Shown: positions 25,694 to 35,601, counted from the first letter of the stretch. The stretch: 64,000 bases of DNA from Ferirhizobium litorale (GCA_030028905.1 JALDYZ010000004.1:1-64000); one strand, 5' to 3'. Numbers and translations are program-made. The notes: generated by a model from the letters alone, not told the origin.

Positions 25694-26495
25694 GAAGTTC
25701 TCGATCAAGCGCCTGCCCGGCTTCACGATGATCGCGATGTTCGCGTTCTTCGTCCTCTACCTCCCGATCGCCACGCTGGTCGTGTACGCCTTCAACGACG
25801 GCATGTCGATCGCCATCTGGGAAGGTGTCTCGTTGCGCTGGTTCGAAAGCGCCTGGAACAATTCGCAGGTCATCGAAGCGTCAATCCGTTCGTTGCAGAT
25901 CGCGGCGTTCGCGGCCGTCATCGCCACCGTCGCTGCCACCATGGCCGCGCTGGCAACAACCCGATCCGCGAACTACCGGGGGCGAACCTTCAAATACGCC
26001 TTCATCAACATGCCGCTGCTGGTGCCTGAGATCGTCACCGCAGTCGCACTGCTCATCCTCTTTGCCCGCATCAAGGTCTGGACCGGCTATTCCGGCCTCG
26101 GCTACCTGATCGTCGCGCATTCGGCCTTTTGTATCCCCTTCGCCTATCTTCCCATTCGCGCGCGGCTGGAAAGCATGGACCTGTCGCTGGAGCGCGCCGC
26201 GGCCGATCTTTACGCGACACCGTTCAAGGCATTCCGCTATGTCACGCTGCCGCTGCTCTGGCCCGGCATCCTGGCAGGGTTCATGCTCGCCTTCGTCATT
26301 TCGCTCGATGACGTGGTGATCACCGAATTCGTCAAGTCGGGCGGGCAGGACACACTGCCGACCTACATGCTCGGGCAGCTACGCCGCGTGGTCACCCCTG
26401 AAATGAATGCGATCTCGACCGCCTTCTTGGTGCTGTCGCTCGCCATCGTGACCATCTTCTTCTTCCTCAGCAGAAGCAACGAGAAATCAACCTAA
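25686..26495 (+). CDS. Polyamine-type ABC transporter permease (PotC-like)
   Basis: This 269-residue, six-span permease has the EAA loop LERAAADLYATPFKAFRYV followed by LPLLWPGILAGFMLAFVISL, typical of PotC/PotI. The ATG at 25686, inside the end of the PotB-like gene, gives a start just before the first span. The gene for the binding protein follows after 12 bp. Confidence 0.93.
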   Translation: MARKFSIKRLPGFTMIAMFAFFVLYLPIATLVVYAFNDGMSIAIWEGVSLRWFESAWNNSQVIEASIRSLQIAAFAAVIATVAATMAALATTRSANYRGRTFKYAFINMPLLVPEIVTAVALLILFARIKVWTGYSGLGYLIVAHSAFCIPFAYLPIRARLESMDLSLERAAADLYATPFKAFRYVTLPLLWPGILAGFMLAFVISLDDVVITEFVKSGGQDTLPTYMLGQLRRVVTPEMNAISTAFLVLSLAIVTIFFFLSRSNEKST

Positions 26496-26507
26496 GGAGA
26501 ACAGCAG

Positions 26508-27542
26508 ATGAAGTGCAGACTGGGAATTGCGGCGCTTGCGATGGGCTTGCTGGCCTCGACGGCCATCGCCCATGCCGAAGGCGAACTCAACATCTTCAAC
26601 TGGGGCAATTACACCAGCCCCGAGATGATCAAGAAGTTCGAGGACACCTACAAGGTCAAGGTCACCATCACCGACTACGACTCCAACGACACCGCGCTCG
26701 CCAAGGTCCGCCAGGGCGGCCACGGCTTCGACATCGTCGTGCCGTCGGCCAGCGTCATGCCGATCTGGATCTCCGAGGGCCTGTTGCTCGAATCGCGCCC
26801 CGACGAGATGGAGAATTTCAAGAACGTCGATCCGCAGTGGGTGAACGTCGAATTCGACCCGGGCCGCCGCTACTCGGTTCCGTGGCAGTGGGGCACGACC
26901 GGCGTGACCGTCAACAAAAGCGCCTACAAGGGCGACATCAACACCTCTTCGATCTTCCTCGACCCGCCGCCGGAACTGGTCGGCAAGGTCAACGTCGTGC
27001 CGGAAATGTCCGACGTCATGCACATGGTCGTGACCTATGCCGGCGGCGAACCCTGCACCGGCGACCTGACCGTGCTCAAGAAGGCGCGCGACATCCTGGC
27101 TGCCGCCAAGCCGAAGTGGATCTCGATGGACTACGGCAATGTCGAGAAATACGCCAAGGCCGACCTGATGGCCGGGGTAAACTGGAACGGTGCCTCCTTC
27201 CGCGCCCGCCTGCAGAACAAGGACATCGAGTACGGCTACCCGAAGGAAGGCTACCCGATCTGGATGGACAACGCCGCCATCCTGAAGGACGCCAAGAACG
27301 TCGACAACGCCAAGCTGTTCCTCAACTTCATCATGGATCCGGAAAACGCCGCGATGCTTTCGACCTTCGCGCGCTATGCCAACGGCATCAAGGGCTCGGA
27401 CGCCTTCATGCCCGAGGACATGAAGACCGCGCCGGAGATCGTCATTCCGGAAGAACTGAAGGCAGCCGGCAAGTTCAACCTCGCCTGCCCGCCGGAAGTG
27501 CAGGAACTCTACACCAAGCTTTGGACAGAATTGCAGAAATAA
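26508..27542 (+). CDS. Polyamine-type extracellular binding protein (PotD/PotF-like)
   Basis: This 344-residue binding protein has a signal peptide (to about residue 23, ending AIAHA) followed by [18 protein letters not shown], the hallmark start of PotD/PotF proteins. Acidic and Trp residues (SWYGW-type region as [12 protein letters not shown]) are in place for amine binding. In this operon the binding protein is encoded last of the four transporter genes, unlike potFGHI at the other end of the window. Confidence 0.92.
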   Translation: MKCRLGIAALAMGLLASTAIAHAEGELNIFNWGNYTSPEMIKKFEDTYKVKVTITDYDSNDTALAKVRQGGHGFDIVVPSASVMPIWISEGLLLESRPDEMENFKNVDPQWVNVEFDPGRRYSVPWQWGTTGVTVNKSAYKGDINTSSIFLDPPPELVGKVNVVPEMSDVMHMVVTYAGGEPCTGDLTVLKKARDILAAAKPKWISMDYGNVEKYAKADLMAGVNWNGASFRARLQNKDIEYGYPKEGYPIWMDNAAILKDAKNVDNAKLFLNFIMDPENAAMLSTFARYANGIKGSDAFMPEDMKTAPEIVIPEELKAAGKFNLACPPEVQELYTKLWTELQK

Positions 27543-27615
27543 CAGCAACACCTTCAACCAGAGCAGCGACAGCGGGAAGGCGCAATGCCTTCCCGCCCAG
27601 TTGCAGGCGTGTGTC

Positions 27616-28797
27616 ATGACGACGATGTTCGAAGAAAAGTACGGCTTCCCGCGCGCGGATGTGAACCTCGGCAACTGGCGCACGGCACCCTATAGCCGCT
27701 GGAGCTTCCAGAACGTCCGGGAAATCGTGCCGACCTCGGAGATTCCCTGCGGCGCTTCGCAGCCGGAAGAAGCGCTCGATACCTCTGCGCTTCTCGATGC
27801 AAAAATCGACACCGGTCTGGAAAACGCCGGTACGATGCGGGCCTTCCTCGAACAGGCGCATACCGACGCCTTCGTGCAGATGCGCCGCGGCGAGATCGTC
27901 GCCGAGTTTTATGCCCCGCATGCGAACGTCAACGCGCCGCATATCGTCTTCTCGGTCAGCAAGTCGCTGACCGCCACGCTCTCCGGGGTTCTCGAGGACC
28001 GGGGCATCATCAACCCGGACGCGCCTGTGACCGCCTACCTTCCGGAAGCAGCCGGCAGCGCCTATGGCGACTGCACCTACCGCGACGTACTCGACATGCG
28101 CGTCAGCCTGGATTTCAGCGAGGACTACCTGAACAGGAACGGCGCCTTCGCACGGTACCGCCGCGCGACGCTCTGGAACCGTTCCGAGCCTGGCGCGCCG
28201 GTGGAAACGCTGAAGGCCTTCCTCCTGACGCTGAAAAAGGCGGAACGCCCGCATGGCGGCCCATTCTTCTATGCGTCGCCCAATTCTGATGTCCTTGCTG
28301 TCATCATCGAGCGGGCGACCGGCCGTCGCTACGGTGAACTGATGTCGGAACTGATCTGGAAGCCGCTCGGCGCGCGCAACGATGCCTATGTGACCGTCGA
28401 CGCTGCCGGCAATCCGCGTGCTGCCGGAGGCGTCTGCGTCACCGCACGCGATCTTGCACGCGTCGGTGAAATGCTGCGTTGCGGCGGCGTCGCCGGCGGC
28501 AAGCGGATCGTCTCGACGCGCTGGCTCGACGACATGCTGACGAACGGCGATCCGGAGGCCTGGAAGGCCGGAGCCAACACCAACTTGCCGAACGGCCGCT
28601 ATCGCAGCCAGTGGTACCAGTCGGGCGAGCGCGACGGCGCCTTCTGCGCCATCGGCATCCACGGCCAGTGGCTCTACGTCGACCAGAGCCACGAGACCGT
28701 CATCGTCAAGCTGTCGTCACAGCCCAATCCGCTCGACGACGAGCTGAAGCAGAACAACTTCGCCTTCTTCAGGGCGATCAGCCGCATGCAACAATAA
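27616..28797 (+). CDS. Serine hydrolase, class C beta-lactamase-like
   Basis: This 393-residue protein has the SxxK nucleophile motif SVSK (Ser113-Lys116) in VFSVSKSLTATLSG, and family features in RDVLDMRVSLDFSEDY and the C-terminal segment GIHGQWLYVD. No signal peptide is seen, so it is probably cytoplasmic. Such beta-lactamase-fold enzymes are usually esterases, amidases or D-aminopeptidases. Its place between a polyamine importer and an amidohydrolase suggests that it cleaves an imported amine conjugate (inference). Confidence 0.9.
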   Translation: MTTMFEEKYGFPRADVNLGNWRTAPYSRWSFQNVREIVPTSEIPCGASQPEEALDTSALLDAKIDTGLENAGTMRAFLEQAHTDAFVQMRRGEIVAEFYAPHANVNAPHIVFSVSKSLTATLSGVLEDRGIINPDAPVTAYLPEAAGSAYGDCTYRDVLDMRVSLDFSEDYLNRNGAFARYRRATLWNRSEPGAPVETLKAFLLTLKKAERPHGGPFFYASPNSDVLAVIIERATGRRYGELMSELIWKPLGARNDAYVTVDAAGNPRAAGGVCVTARDLARVGEMLRCGGVAGGKRIVSTRWLDDMLTNGDPEAWKAGANTNLPNGRYRSQWYQSGERDGAFCAIGIHGQWLYVDQSHETVIVKLSSQPNPLDDELKQNNFAFFRAISRMQQ

Positions 28798-28816
28798 TCT
28801 AGGGAACGGAAACGCC

Positions 28817-30487
28817 ATGACCACGCAGGCCGATATCATCATCCACAACGCCCGCATCCTGACCATGGATGACGAAGCACCGCGGGCAGAGGCGCTGGCG
28901 ATTGCGGGAAACCGTATCCTGGCCGTCGGCGCGGATGAGGAGATCAAGGCGTTCGCCTCGGCCAGCACGCGATCGGTCGACGCCCGCGGCGCAACCGTCC
29001 TTCCCGGCTTCAACGAAGCGCACCTGCACATCTTCGGCGGCTCGGTCGAGCTTTCGGAACTCTCCCTTTACAAGGTGAAGGGCTTCGAGGCCCTGAAGGA
29101 GGCTGTGCTGAAATATGCCGCCGCCTACCCGGAGCGGAACCTGCTGATCGCCCAGCACGCCGATTACACGATCATCTCCGACAACGAGCGGGTCACGCGC
29201 CATCACCTCGACCGCATCTTGCCGGATCGACCCTTCCTGATGTTCGCCCCCGATCACCACACCGCCTGGGCCAACACCGCGGCATTGAAGGCGGGCGGCA
29301 TCCTCGAAGGCCGCGATGTCGGCGTCGGCAACGAGATCGTCATGGGCGAGGACGGTCTCGCGAATGGCGAACTGCGCGAGAGCAACGCCATCCGCCCGGT
29401 CTCGACACTGAGCGAAACCGGCGCGCGCGAGATGCTTGGGGTGGGCACCGGCGGCGAGCCCGAAGGCATCACGTCCGAGGAACGAGCCAACGACATCGAG
29501 ATCATCAAGCGGGGGCTTGCCTACTGCGCCTCGCTCGGAATCACATCGATCCAGAACATGGACGGCAACCTCTATCAGCTGGAAATGCTCGATGAGATCG
29601 ACCGCACCGTCGGGTTGCCGGTGCGCGCCCGCGTTCCCTTCCACATGAAGAATTTCATGCCGCTTTCCGATCTCGAGGCAAAGGCCGCCGCCTGGCGCGA
29701 GCGCTTCAAGTCGGATCGGCTGCGATCCGACTTCGTCAAGATCTTCGCGGACGGCGTCACCGAATCCGGTACCGCGGTCTTCATCGACGAATACTCCAAC
29801 CAGCCGGGCTGGCACGGCGACCCGCTCTTCGACGATGAGCATTTCAACAAGGTGGCAATCGCTGCCGACAAGCTCGGCCTGCAGGTCGCCGTGCATGCGA
29901 TCGGCGACGGCGCGGTGCGCCAGGTTCTGAACGGCTACGAGGCCGCGGCAAAGGCCAACGGCAAGCGCGACAGCCGCCACCGCATCGAGCACATCGAGGT
30001 CGTGCATCCGGACGACATTCCGCGCTTCAGGGAACTCGGCACGGTCGCCTCGATGCAACCGACGCATCCGCCGGGCAATGCCGGCCTGCCGCTGGAACCC
30101 TATCTCTCCTGCATCGGCGAGCAGCGCTGGCCCTATGCCTTTGCATGGCGGACGCTCGTTGACGCCGGCGCAAAAATCGTTTTCTCAACCGACTGGCCGG
30201 TGTCGCCGCTCGATCCGATGAGTTGCATCCACGATGCCATGACCCGCCGGCCGTGGAAGGAAGGCATGCCCGACCAGCGCCTGTCGCTGATGGAAACGCT
30301 TGCCGCCTATACCCGCACCGGTGCCTGGGTGGAGTTCGCCGAAGACCGCAAGGGCATGCTGAAGGCTGGATATCTCGCCGATGTCGTTATATTGAACGGG
30401 GACGTGGAGGCGGTGCCCTTCGAGGCACTGGCCGGTATCCGTCCTTCGAAGACGATTTGCGACGGCCGTTTCACCTACGAGGCATGA
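28817..30487 (+). CDS. Amidohydrolase family 3 (YtcJ-like) metal-dependent hydrolase
   Basis: This 556-residue metal-dependent hydrolase has the first metal-binding motif NEAHLHIFGG (His69, His71), later VHAIGDGAVRQVLNGYE, and HRIEHIEVVHPDD with downstream STDWPVSPLDPM. The urease-type composite domain is closed at the end by ADVVILNGDV. Substrates of this group are N-acyl or ring amides and are poorly known. It lies 19 bp after the serine hydrolase and is part of the amine operon. Confidence 0.9.
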   Translation: MTTQADIIIHNARILTMDDEAPRAEALAIAGNRILAVGADEEIKAFASASTRSVDARGATVLPGFNEAHLHIFGGSVELSELSLYKVKGFEALKEAVLKYAAAYPERNLLIAQHADYTIISDNERVTRHHLDRILPDRPFLMFAPDHHTAWANTAALKAGGILEGRDVGVGNEIVMGEDGLANGELRESNAIRPVSTLSETGAREMLGVGTGGEPEGITSEERANDIEIIKRGLAYCASLGITSIQNMDGNLYQLEMLDEIDRTVGLPVRARVPFHMKNFMPLSDLEAKAAAWRERFKSDRLRSDFVKIFADGVTESGTAVFIDEYSNQPGWHGDPLFDDEHFNKVAIAADKLGLQVAVHAIGDGAVRQVLNGYEAAAKANGKRDSRHRIEHIEVVHPDDIPRFRELGTVASMQPTHPPGNAGLPLEPYLSCIGEQRWPYAFAWRTLVDAGAKIVFSTDWPVSPLDPMSCIHDAMTRRPWKEGMPDQRLSLMETLAAYTRTGAWVEFAEDRKGMLKAGYLADVVILNGDVEAVPFEALAGIRPSKTICDGRFTYEA

Positions 30488-30680
30488 GGCCGGGAACGAA
30501 CAGGACAGAAGCCGTCTCCGTCGCTTTTGACTATCAAGGGAACACAACCAATGATCCGCTTTCTGATCTTTCACGGCGAATCCGGCGATCGTTAGCGTCG
30601 CTGCGCTCCGCTGCCCGGCACTCCGCCCAGAGGAGTCCGCGTGATACAGAAATCAGACAGTTCGTGAAAATTGGTGCCTT
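30488..30680 (+). other. Intergenic spacer inside the amine operon
   Basis: About 190 bases between the amidohydrolase and glutamine-synthetase-like genes. It contains a 14-codon frame from an ATG at 30551 (MIRFLIFHGESGDR) and a short inverted repeat ACTCC-GGAGT. These may be a leader peptide with an attenuator-like element, a remnant of a lost gene, or an internal promoter. None is proven. Confidence 0.35.
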
Positions 30681-32039
30681 ATGGAGATGATGGAAAAAGC
30701 GCAGGAGTTCCTGCGCAACAACCCCGATATCGAAGTCCTCGAAGCCTTTGTCATCGACGTCAACGGCGTGCCGCGAGGGAAGTGGATCCCGCGCGAGCGC
30801 GCCCTCGATGTGCTGACCAAGGGCATGGCGATCCCGCGCTCTGTGTATGCGCTCGACGTCTGGGGCCGCGACGTCAATGCGGCCGGCTTTGCCGAAGGCA
30901 CCGGGGATCCGGACGGAATCTGCTTTCCCGTCCCCGACACGCTGTCACGGGTCACGTGGCTGCAGCGGCCGACCGCGCAGGTGATGCTCGGCATGCGCAA
31001 CGCCGACGGCACAGGCTTCCACGGCGATCCTCGACAGGTACTGGCCCAGGTTCTCGATCGCTACAAGGCGCAAAAACTGACCCCGGTCGTCGCCACCGAA
31101 CTCGAATTCTACCTGATCGATCCGGTGCGTTCGGCACTCGATCCGGTCCGTCCGCCGAACTCGCGCGAGGGACGCTGGCAGAGCGGCCAGACGCAGGTCC
31201 TGTCGATCTCGGAACTGCAGGATTTCGAACATGTGTTCCATGACATCGCCAATGCCTGCCGGGCGCAGGGCGTTCCCGCCGACACCACCCTTCGCGAGAA
31301 CGGTCCCGGCCAGTACGAGATCAACCTCAACCATGTGCCCGACGCGCTGAAGGCGGCAGACTATGCCGTCCTTTTGAAGCGCATCGTCAAGGGCGTGGCG
31401 CGCAAGCACGATCTTGACGCCACCTTCATGGCCAAGCCCTACGGCACGCAGGCCGGCAGCGGCATGCATGTGCATTTTTCGATCATCGACGACGCGGGCC
31501 TCAACATCTACATCGGCAAGGACGGACCGGCCGACACGCTGATGCACTCGGTCGGCGGGCTCCTGGAGAACATGGGCGAGAGCATGGCGGTGTTTGCGCC
31601 GCACGCCAATTCCTACCGGCGGCTGCGGCCGAGCGAGCACGCGCCGACCTATGCATCCTGGGGCTTCGACAACCGCTCGGCCGCCGTGCGCGTCATCACC
31701 GCCAGCAAGCCCGCGACCCGCATCGAACACCGCGTCGCCGGCGCCGATACCAATCCCTATCTGGTGCTCGCCATGATCCTCGGAGCGGCCCTTTCCGGCA
31801 TGCGCGAAAAGACCAATCCGGGCGGCGCGATCACCGGCGACGACCATGCCATCAGCCACGAAGCGCTGCCGACGAACTGGGACTATGCCCTGCAGCGCTT
31901 CGCGAAGTCGAGCTTTGCCTATGCGACGCTCGGCCCCAAGTACCGGGCGCTTTATACGGCCTGCAAGCAGCAGGAACTCTCGGAATTCTCACTTCGCGTC
32001 ACCGACGTGGAGTACGATGCCTACATCAGGACGGTGTGA
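30681..32039 (+). CDS. puuA: Glutamine synthetase family, gamma-glutamylputrescine synthetase-like (PuuA)
   Basis: This 452-residue glutamine-synthetase-fold enzyme has VATELEFYLID (metal Glu), NGPGQYEINLNHV, SGMHVHFSI and RIEHRVAGADTNPYL. The length, and a TLSRVTWLQRPTAQVMLGM segment, fit the PuuA/GlnT group better than true GlnA. PuuA-type enzymes attach glutamate to putrescine or a similar amine using ATP. The next gene is a PuuB-like oxidase, which supports this. The substrate could be another amine. Confidence 0.87.
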   Translation: MEMMEKAQEFLRNNPDIEVLEAFVIDVNGVPRGKWIPRERALDVLTKGMAIPRSVYALDVWGRDVNAAGFAEGTGDPDGICFPVPDTLSRVTWLQRPTAQVMLGMRNADGTGFHGDPRQVLAQVLDRYKAQKLTPVVATELEFYLIDPVRSALDPVRPPNSREGRWQSGQTQVLSISELQDFEHVFHDIANACRAQGVPADTTLRENGPGQYEINLNHVPDALKAADYAVLLKRIVKGVARKHDLDATFMAKPYGTQAGSGMHVHFSIIDDAGLNIYIGKDGPADTLMHSVGGLLENMGESMAVFAPHANSYRRLRPSEHAPTYASWGFDNRSAAVRVITASKPATRIEHRVAGADTNPYLVLAMILGAALSGMREKTNPGGAITGDDHAISHEALPTNWDYALQRFAKSSFAYATLGPKYRALYTACKQQELSEFSLRVTDVEYDAYIRTV

Positions 32040-32040
32040 C

Positions 32041-33348
32041 ATGATCCAGAACATCACGCAAAACAAGAACAATCCCGGTCACGCCCTCTCCTGGTATGCA
32101 GCGTCCGCCAACGACAAGCGCGTCCGTCCGTCGCTGCTGGAAGACATCGAAGCCGACATCTGCATCATCGGCGCAGGCTTCACCGGCACATCGGCAGCGC
32201 TGGAACTGGCCGAACGCGGCTATTCCGTCGTCGTGCTGGAAGCAATGCGCGTCGGCTTCGGCGCTTCCGGCCGCAACGGCGGCCAGATCGTCAACGGCTA
32301 CAGCCGCGATCTCGAAACCATCGCCCGGCGCTACGGCCAGGAAAAGGCGGTCAAGCTCGGGGCGATGTCGCTCGAAGGCGGCCAGATCATCCGTGATCGC
32401 GTCGCCAGGTACCACATCGCCTGCGATCTGGTGGCAGGCGGCTTCTTCGCCGCATTCACGCCGAAGCAGATCCGCGAGATGGAAGCCCACAAGGCGCATT
32501 GGGAAAAGCATGGCCACACCGGGCTGGAAATGGTTTCCAAGGACGAGGTCGGAAAATACGTGAAAAGCGACCGCTACGCCGGCGGCATGATCGACCGGCT
32601 CGGCGGCCACATCCATCCGCTGAACCTGGTGCTCGGCGAGGCGACCGCGGTTGAGAGCCTGGGCGGGCGGATATTCGAGAATTCGCGCGTGACCGACGTG
32701 GAAATCGGACCCAATCCGGTGGTTCGCACGGCGCGGGGTTCGGTGAAGGCAAGGTACGTCCTGGTCTGCGGCAACGCCTATCTCGGCAAGCTCTTGCCGC
32801 AGATCGGCGACCGGATGATGCCGGTGTCCAGCCAGGTGATGACCACGGAGCCGCTCGATCCGCATCTGATCGAGGAACTGCTGCCGGCAAACTACTGCGT
32901 CGAGGATGCCAACTACATCCTCGACTACTACCGCCGCACCTCCGACAACCGCCTTCTTTATGGCGGCGGCATCGGCTATGGCGGGCAGGACCCGAAAAAC
33001 CTCACCGCCGTCATCCGCCCGAACATGCTGAAGACCTTCCCCCAGCTTGACAAGGTGAAGATCGAATACGCCTGGAGCGGCAACTTTGCGCTGACGCTGT
33101 CGCGCATTCCGCACATGGGTCGTCTCTCGGAGAACGTATACTTCTCGCATGGCGACAGTGGCCACGGCGTTACCACCACGCATCTCCTCGGCAAGATACT
33201 CGGCGAGGCGGTGGCCGGTCATGCCGGGCGCTTCGACGTGTGGAGTTCGCTGCCCAACTTCCCCTTCCCCGGCGGCAAGACCTTCCGCGTGCCGCTGACC
33301 GCGCTCGGCGCCTGGTGGTACGGAATGCGCGACCGGTTTGGCATCTGA
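32041..33348 (+). CDS. puuB: FAD-dependent oxidase, gamma-glutamylputrescine oxidase-like (PuuB)
   Basis: This 435-residue protein has an FAD-binding dinucleotide fold (DICIIGAGFTGTSAALELAERG), GFGASGRNGGQIVNGYS (typical of PuuB/ordL proteins) and a C-terminal FSHGDSGHGVTTTHLLGK. It would oxidise gamma-glutamylputrescine to the aldehyde with release of ammonia and hydrogen peroxide. The start ATG is two bases after the puuA-like stop. A PuuC-type dehydrogenase and PuuD-type hydrolase are not in the window. Confidence 0.9.
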   Translation: MIQNITQNKNNPGHALSWYAASANDKRVRPSLLEDIEADICIIGAGFTGTSAALELAERGYSVVVLEAMRVGFGASGRNGGQIVNGYSRDLETIARRYGQEKAVKLGAMSLEGGQIIRDRVARYHIACDLVAGGFFAAFTPKQIREMEAHKAHWEKHGHTGLEMVSKDEVGKYVKSDRYAGGMIDRLGGHIHPLNLVLGEATAVESLGGRIFENSRVTDVEIGPNPVVRTARGSVKARYVLVCGNAYLGKLLPQIGDRMMPVSSQVMTTEPLDPHLIEELLPANYCVEDANYILDYYRRTSDNRLLYGGGIGYGGQDPKNLTAVIRPNMLKTFPQLDKVKIEYAWSGNFALTLSRIPHMGRLSENVYFSHGDSGHGVTTTHLLGKILGEAVAGHAGRFDVWSSLPNFPFPGGKTFRVPLTALGAWWYGMRDRFGI

Positions 33349-33367
33349 CCCTGAGGAGAGACGAGCA

Positions 33368-34240
33368 ATGCGCAACGTGACCGTCGCGGCAACGCAGATG
33401 CACTGCACCTGGGACATCGAAGGCAATCTCGCCCGCGCCGAAAAACTCGTGCGCGACGCCGCCAGCAGAGGCGCGCAGATCATCCTGCTGCAGGAATTGT
33501 TCGAGACGCCGTATTTCTGCCAGGACCAGCGCGCCGAGTTTTTCGATCTGGCACATCCGGCCGAAGACAATCCGCTGATCGCGCGCTTCGCGCGGTTGGC
33601 AGCCGAGCTTGGCGTCGTGCTGCCGGTGAGCTTCTTCGAAAAGGCCGGGAAGACCTATTTCAACAGCCTGGCGGTGATCGACGCCGACGGATCGATACTC
33701 GGCACCTACCGCAAGAGCCATATCCCCGACGGCCCCGGCTATACCGAGAAATTCTACTTCTCGCCCGGCGACACCGGGTTCCGCGTCTGGAAGACGAAAT
33801 TTGCGACCATTGGCGTCGGCATCTGCTGGGACCAGTGGTTCCCGGAAGCAGCCCGCGCCATGGCGCTCCTCGGCGCCGAGGTCCTTTTCTACCCGACGGC
33901 GATCGGCTCCGAGCCGCAGGATGCGACCATCGACTCCTCCGGTCACTGGCAACGGGCGATGCAGGGAAGTGCTGCTTCGAACATCGTGCCACTCGTGGCA
34001 TCAAACCGCATCGGCGCCGAGGCCGGGAAGGCCGGAACGGAGATCACCTTCTACGGCTCGTCCTTCATCGCCGATCCGACCGGGCTGAAGGTCGCCGAGG
34101 CCGGACGCACGGAGGAGACTGTGCTTGCGGCGACGTTCGATCTCGATGCGGTGGAGCGGCAGCGGCGCGCCTGGGGCCTGTTTCGCGACCGCAGGCCCGA
34201 GCTCTACGATGCGCTTGCGACGCTCGACGGGATCTCCTGA
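33368..34240 (+). CDS. aguB: N-carbamoylputrescine amidase
   Basis: This 290-residue nitrilase-superfamily enzyme has the complete triad: Glu43 in LQELFETPYF, Lys116 in TYRKSHIPDGPGY, and Cys153 in GICWDQWFPEAARAM. The LQELFETPYFCQDQ and GICWDQWFPE blocks are characteristic of AguB. It hydrolyses N-carbamoylputrescine to putrescine, carbon dioxide and ammonia in the agmatine route. AguA (agmatine deiminase), which makes its substrate, is not in the window. It ends the operon and converges with a TetR gene 10 bp away. Confidence 0.95.
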   Translation: MRNVTVAATQMHCTWDIEGNLARAEKLVRDAASRGAQIILLQELFETPYFCQDQRAEFFDLAHPAEDNPLIARFARLAAELGVVLPVSFFEKAGKTYFNSLAVIDADGSILGTYRKSHIPDGPGYTEKFYFSPGDTGFRVWKTKFATIGVGICWDQWFPEAARAMALLGAEVLFYPTAIGSEPQDATIDSSGHWQRAMQGSAASNIVPLVASNRIGAEAGKAGTEITFYGSSFIADPTGLKVAEAGRTEETVLAATFDLDAVERQRRAWGLFRDRRPELYDALATLDGIS

Positions 34241-34250
34241 GGCCGATGGG

Positions 34251-34895
34251 CTATCGCCGGGCTTCGATGAAGAGCTGGAGCTGGCCCTTGATGATGGCGC
34301 GATAGTCTTCGAGCATCAGCACGGCTTCCTCGCCATCCAGCATGTGGGCGAGGCTGACGGTGCTGCCCGAGAGATGGAACATCAGGAAAGTCGTACGGGC
34401 ATAGCGTTCGCGCACGTGTTCGGGGATGAAGGCGACGGTCGCCGCGGTGAACATTGCGGCCTGCAGTCGCGTCTCGACGATATCCATGTGCTGCAGGGTC
34501 TTGTCGGCCTCGATCGCATTCAATAGGTCCCGGATGGAAGGATCGGCCTGGATGAGGGCGTAGTATTTTCCGAGGATGTCATCGACGGCGAGCATTACAT
34601 CGTCCACCGAACGAATATTGCCAAGGCTTTCCTGCAGCAGAGCCCGCAAATTCATCGAATAGCGCTCGTACAGCGTCGAAATGATCGCGGATTTGTTGGG
34701 AAAGTACTGGTAGATCGACGCAATAGGCCCGCCAGAACGATCGGCAACAGCCTTCATCGTAACCGCGTCGATCCCCTTCTCGCCGATCAATTGCATCGTG
34801 ACCTTGAGAATTTCGTCGACGCGCTCGCGGCTTCTTTCCTGCTTCGGTTGTCGCCTGAGTACCGTCCGCTCCTGCGGCATGCTGGTATCAACCAT
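34251..34895 (-). CDS. TetR-family transcriptional regulator
   Basis: This 214-residue protein has an N-terminal TetR helix-turn-helix (about 18-65: ERVDEILKVTMQLIGEKGID, VTMKAVADRSGGPIASIYQY, FPNKSAIISTLYERY) and a helical ligand-binding C-terminal domain. The ATG at 34895 (MVDTSMPQ) gives the normal short N-arm. Its end faces aguB, so it may regulate the amine operon or the minus-strand genes; the sequence does not decide. Confidence 0.92.
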   Translation of the reverse strand: MVDTSMPQERTVLRRQPKQERSRERVDEILKVTMQLIGEKGIDAVTMKAVADRSGGPIASIYQYFPNKSAIISTLYERYSMNLRALLQESLGNIRSVDDVMLAVDDILGKYYALIQADPSIRDLLNAIEADKTLQHMDIVETRLQAAMFTAATVAFIPEHVRERYARTTFLMFHLSGSTVSLAHMLDGEEAVLMLEDYRAIIKGQLQLFIEARR

Positions 34896-35003
34896 ATGCA
34901 ACAATGACTCTCTTTTAATCTTTACGGTTCGTCCGACCAGCAATCAAGCTCCAGCATCTTGCCGGTCGCTAATATTGTAGTGTCGTTGATCCGCGGATGC
35001 ACG

Positions 35004-35026
35004 GTCCCCCTTCAAACAGGGGGGAC
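35004..35026 (-). terminator. Hairpin downstream of gntK
   Basis: Stem GTCCCCC (35004-35010) pairs with GGGGGAC (35020-35026) around a 9-base loop. It lies 24 bases beyond the gntK stop. No U-run follows, so it may be a weak or Rho-assisted terminator. Confidence 0.4.
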
Positions 35027-35049
35027 GACGAGGATTTCTTCGACCGCGC

Positions 35050-35601
35050 TCAAGTCTCGATGCCGGAACGAAGCTTCTCCAGTGCATGGACTGCGTTTGC
35101 GACGATCCCATCCAAGTCGTCGTCTATGCTGACCGTTACCACGTCCGGTTCGGCGGAGGGCACTTCCAGCGTCTGCAACTGGCTCTCGAGCAACGATGTC
35201 GGCATGAAATGCCCCTTGCGCGCGCCCATGCGGCTCTCGAGCAGCGAACGTGATCCTTCCAGATAGACGAAGGCCAGCCCATCGCCCGCAGCCGCGCGCA
35301 ACTGATCGCGGTAGGAGCGCTTCAGCGCCGAACAGGATAAGACGATGCCCTCGCCTTTTTCCCTCGCGGCCCTGAGGCCCGATCCGATTTCGGCAAGCCA
35401 CGGCGTTCGGTCCGCATCTGTCAGCGGCGTGCCCTCGGCCATCTTCGCCACATTGGATGCAGGATGCAGCTGGTCGCCTTCGACGAAGGGAACCGAATAG
35501 TGGGCCGCAAGTTTCTCGCCGACGGAGGATTTGCCGCAGCCGCTGACGCCCATGACGACAAGAACGGGAAGAGTATTGGTCTCAGTGAGTCGCATCGGCA
35601 T
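35050..35601 (-). CDS. gntK: Gluconokinase
   Basis: This 183-residue kinase has P-loop GVSGCGKSSVGE (residues 18-29), VEGDQLHPASNVAKMAEGTP, TDADRTPWL, SCSALKRSYRDQLR and MGARKGHFMP. These blocks match thermoresistant/GntK gluconokinases, which phosphorylate gluconate to 6-phosphogluconate for the Entner-Doudoroff or pentose phosphate route. It lies 63 bp after the AbrB-type gene on the same strand. A start at the second in-frame ATG (35595) is also possible. Confidence 0.94.
   Translation of the reverse strand: MPMRLTETNTLPVLVVMGVSGCGKSSVGEKLAAHYSVPFVEGDQLHPASNVAKMAEGTPLTDADRTPWLAEIGSGLRAAREKGEGIVLSCSALKRSYRDQLRAAAGDGLAFVYLEGSRSLLESRMGARKGHFMPTSLLESQLQTLEVPSAEPDVVTVSIDDDLDGIVANAVHALEKLRSGIET

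Noticed and set aside
26487-27683. A minus-strand open frame opposite the polyamine binding-protein gene
   Set aside because: The plus-strand product has a signal peptide and PotD motifs, while the antisense product is Val/Asp-rich with no family features.
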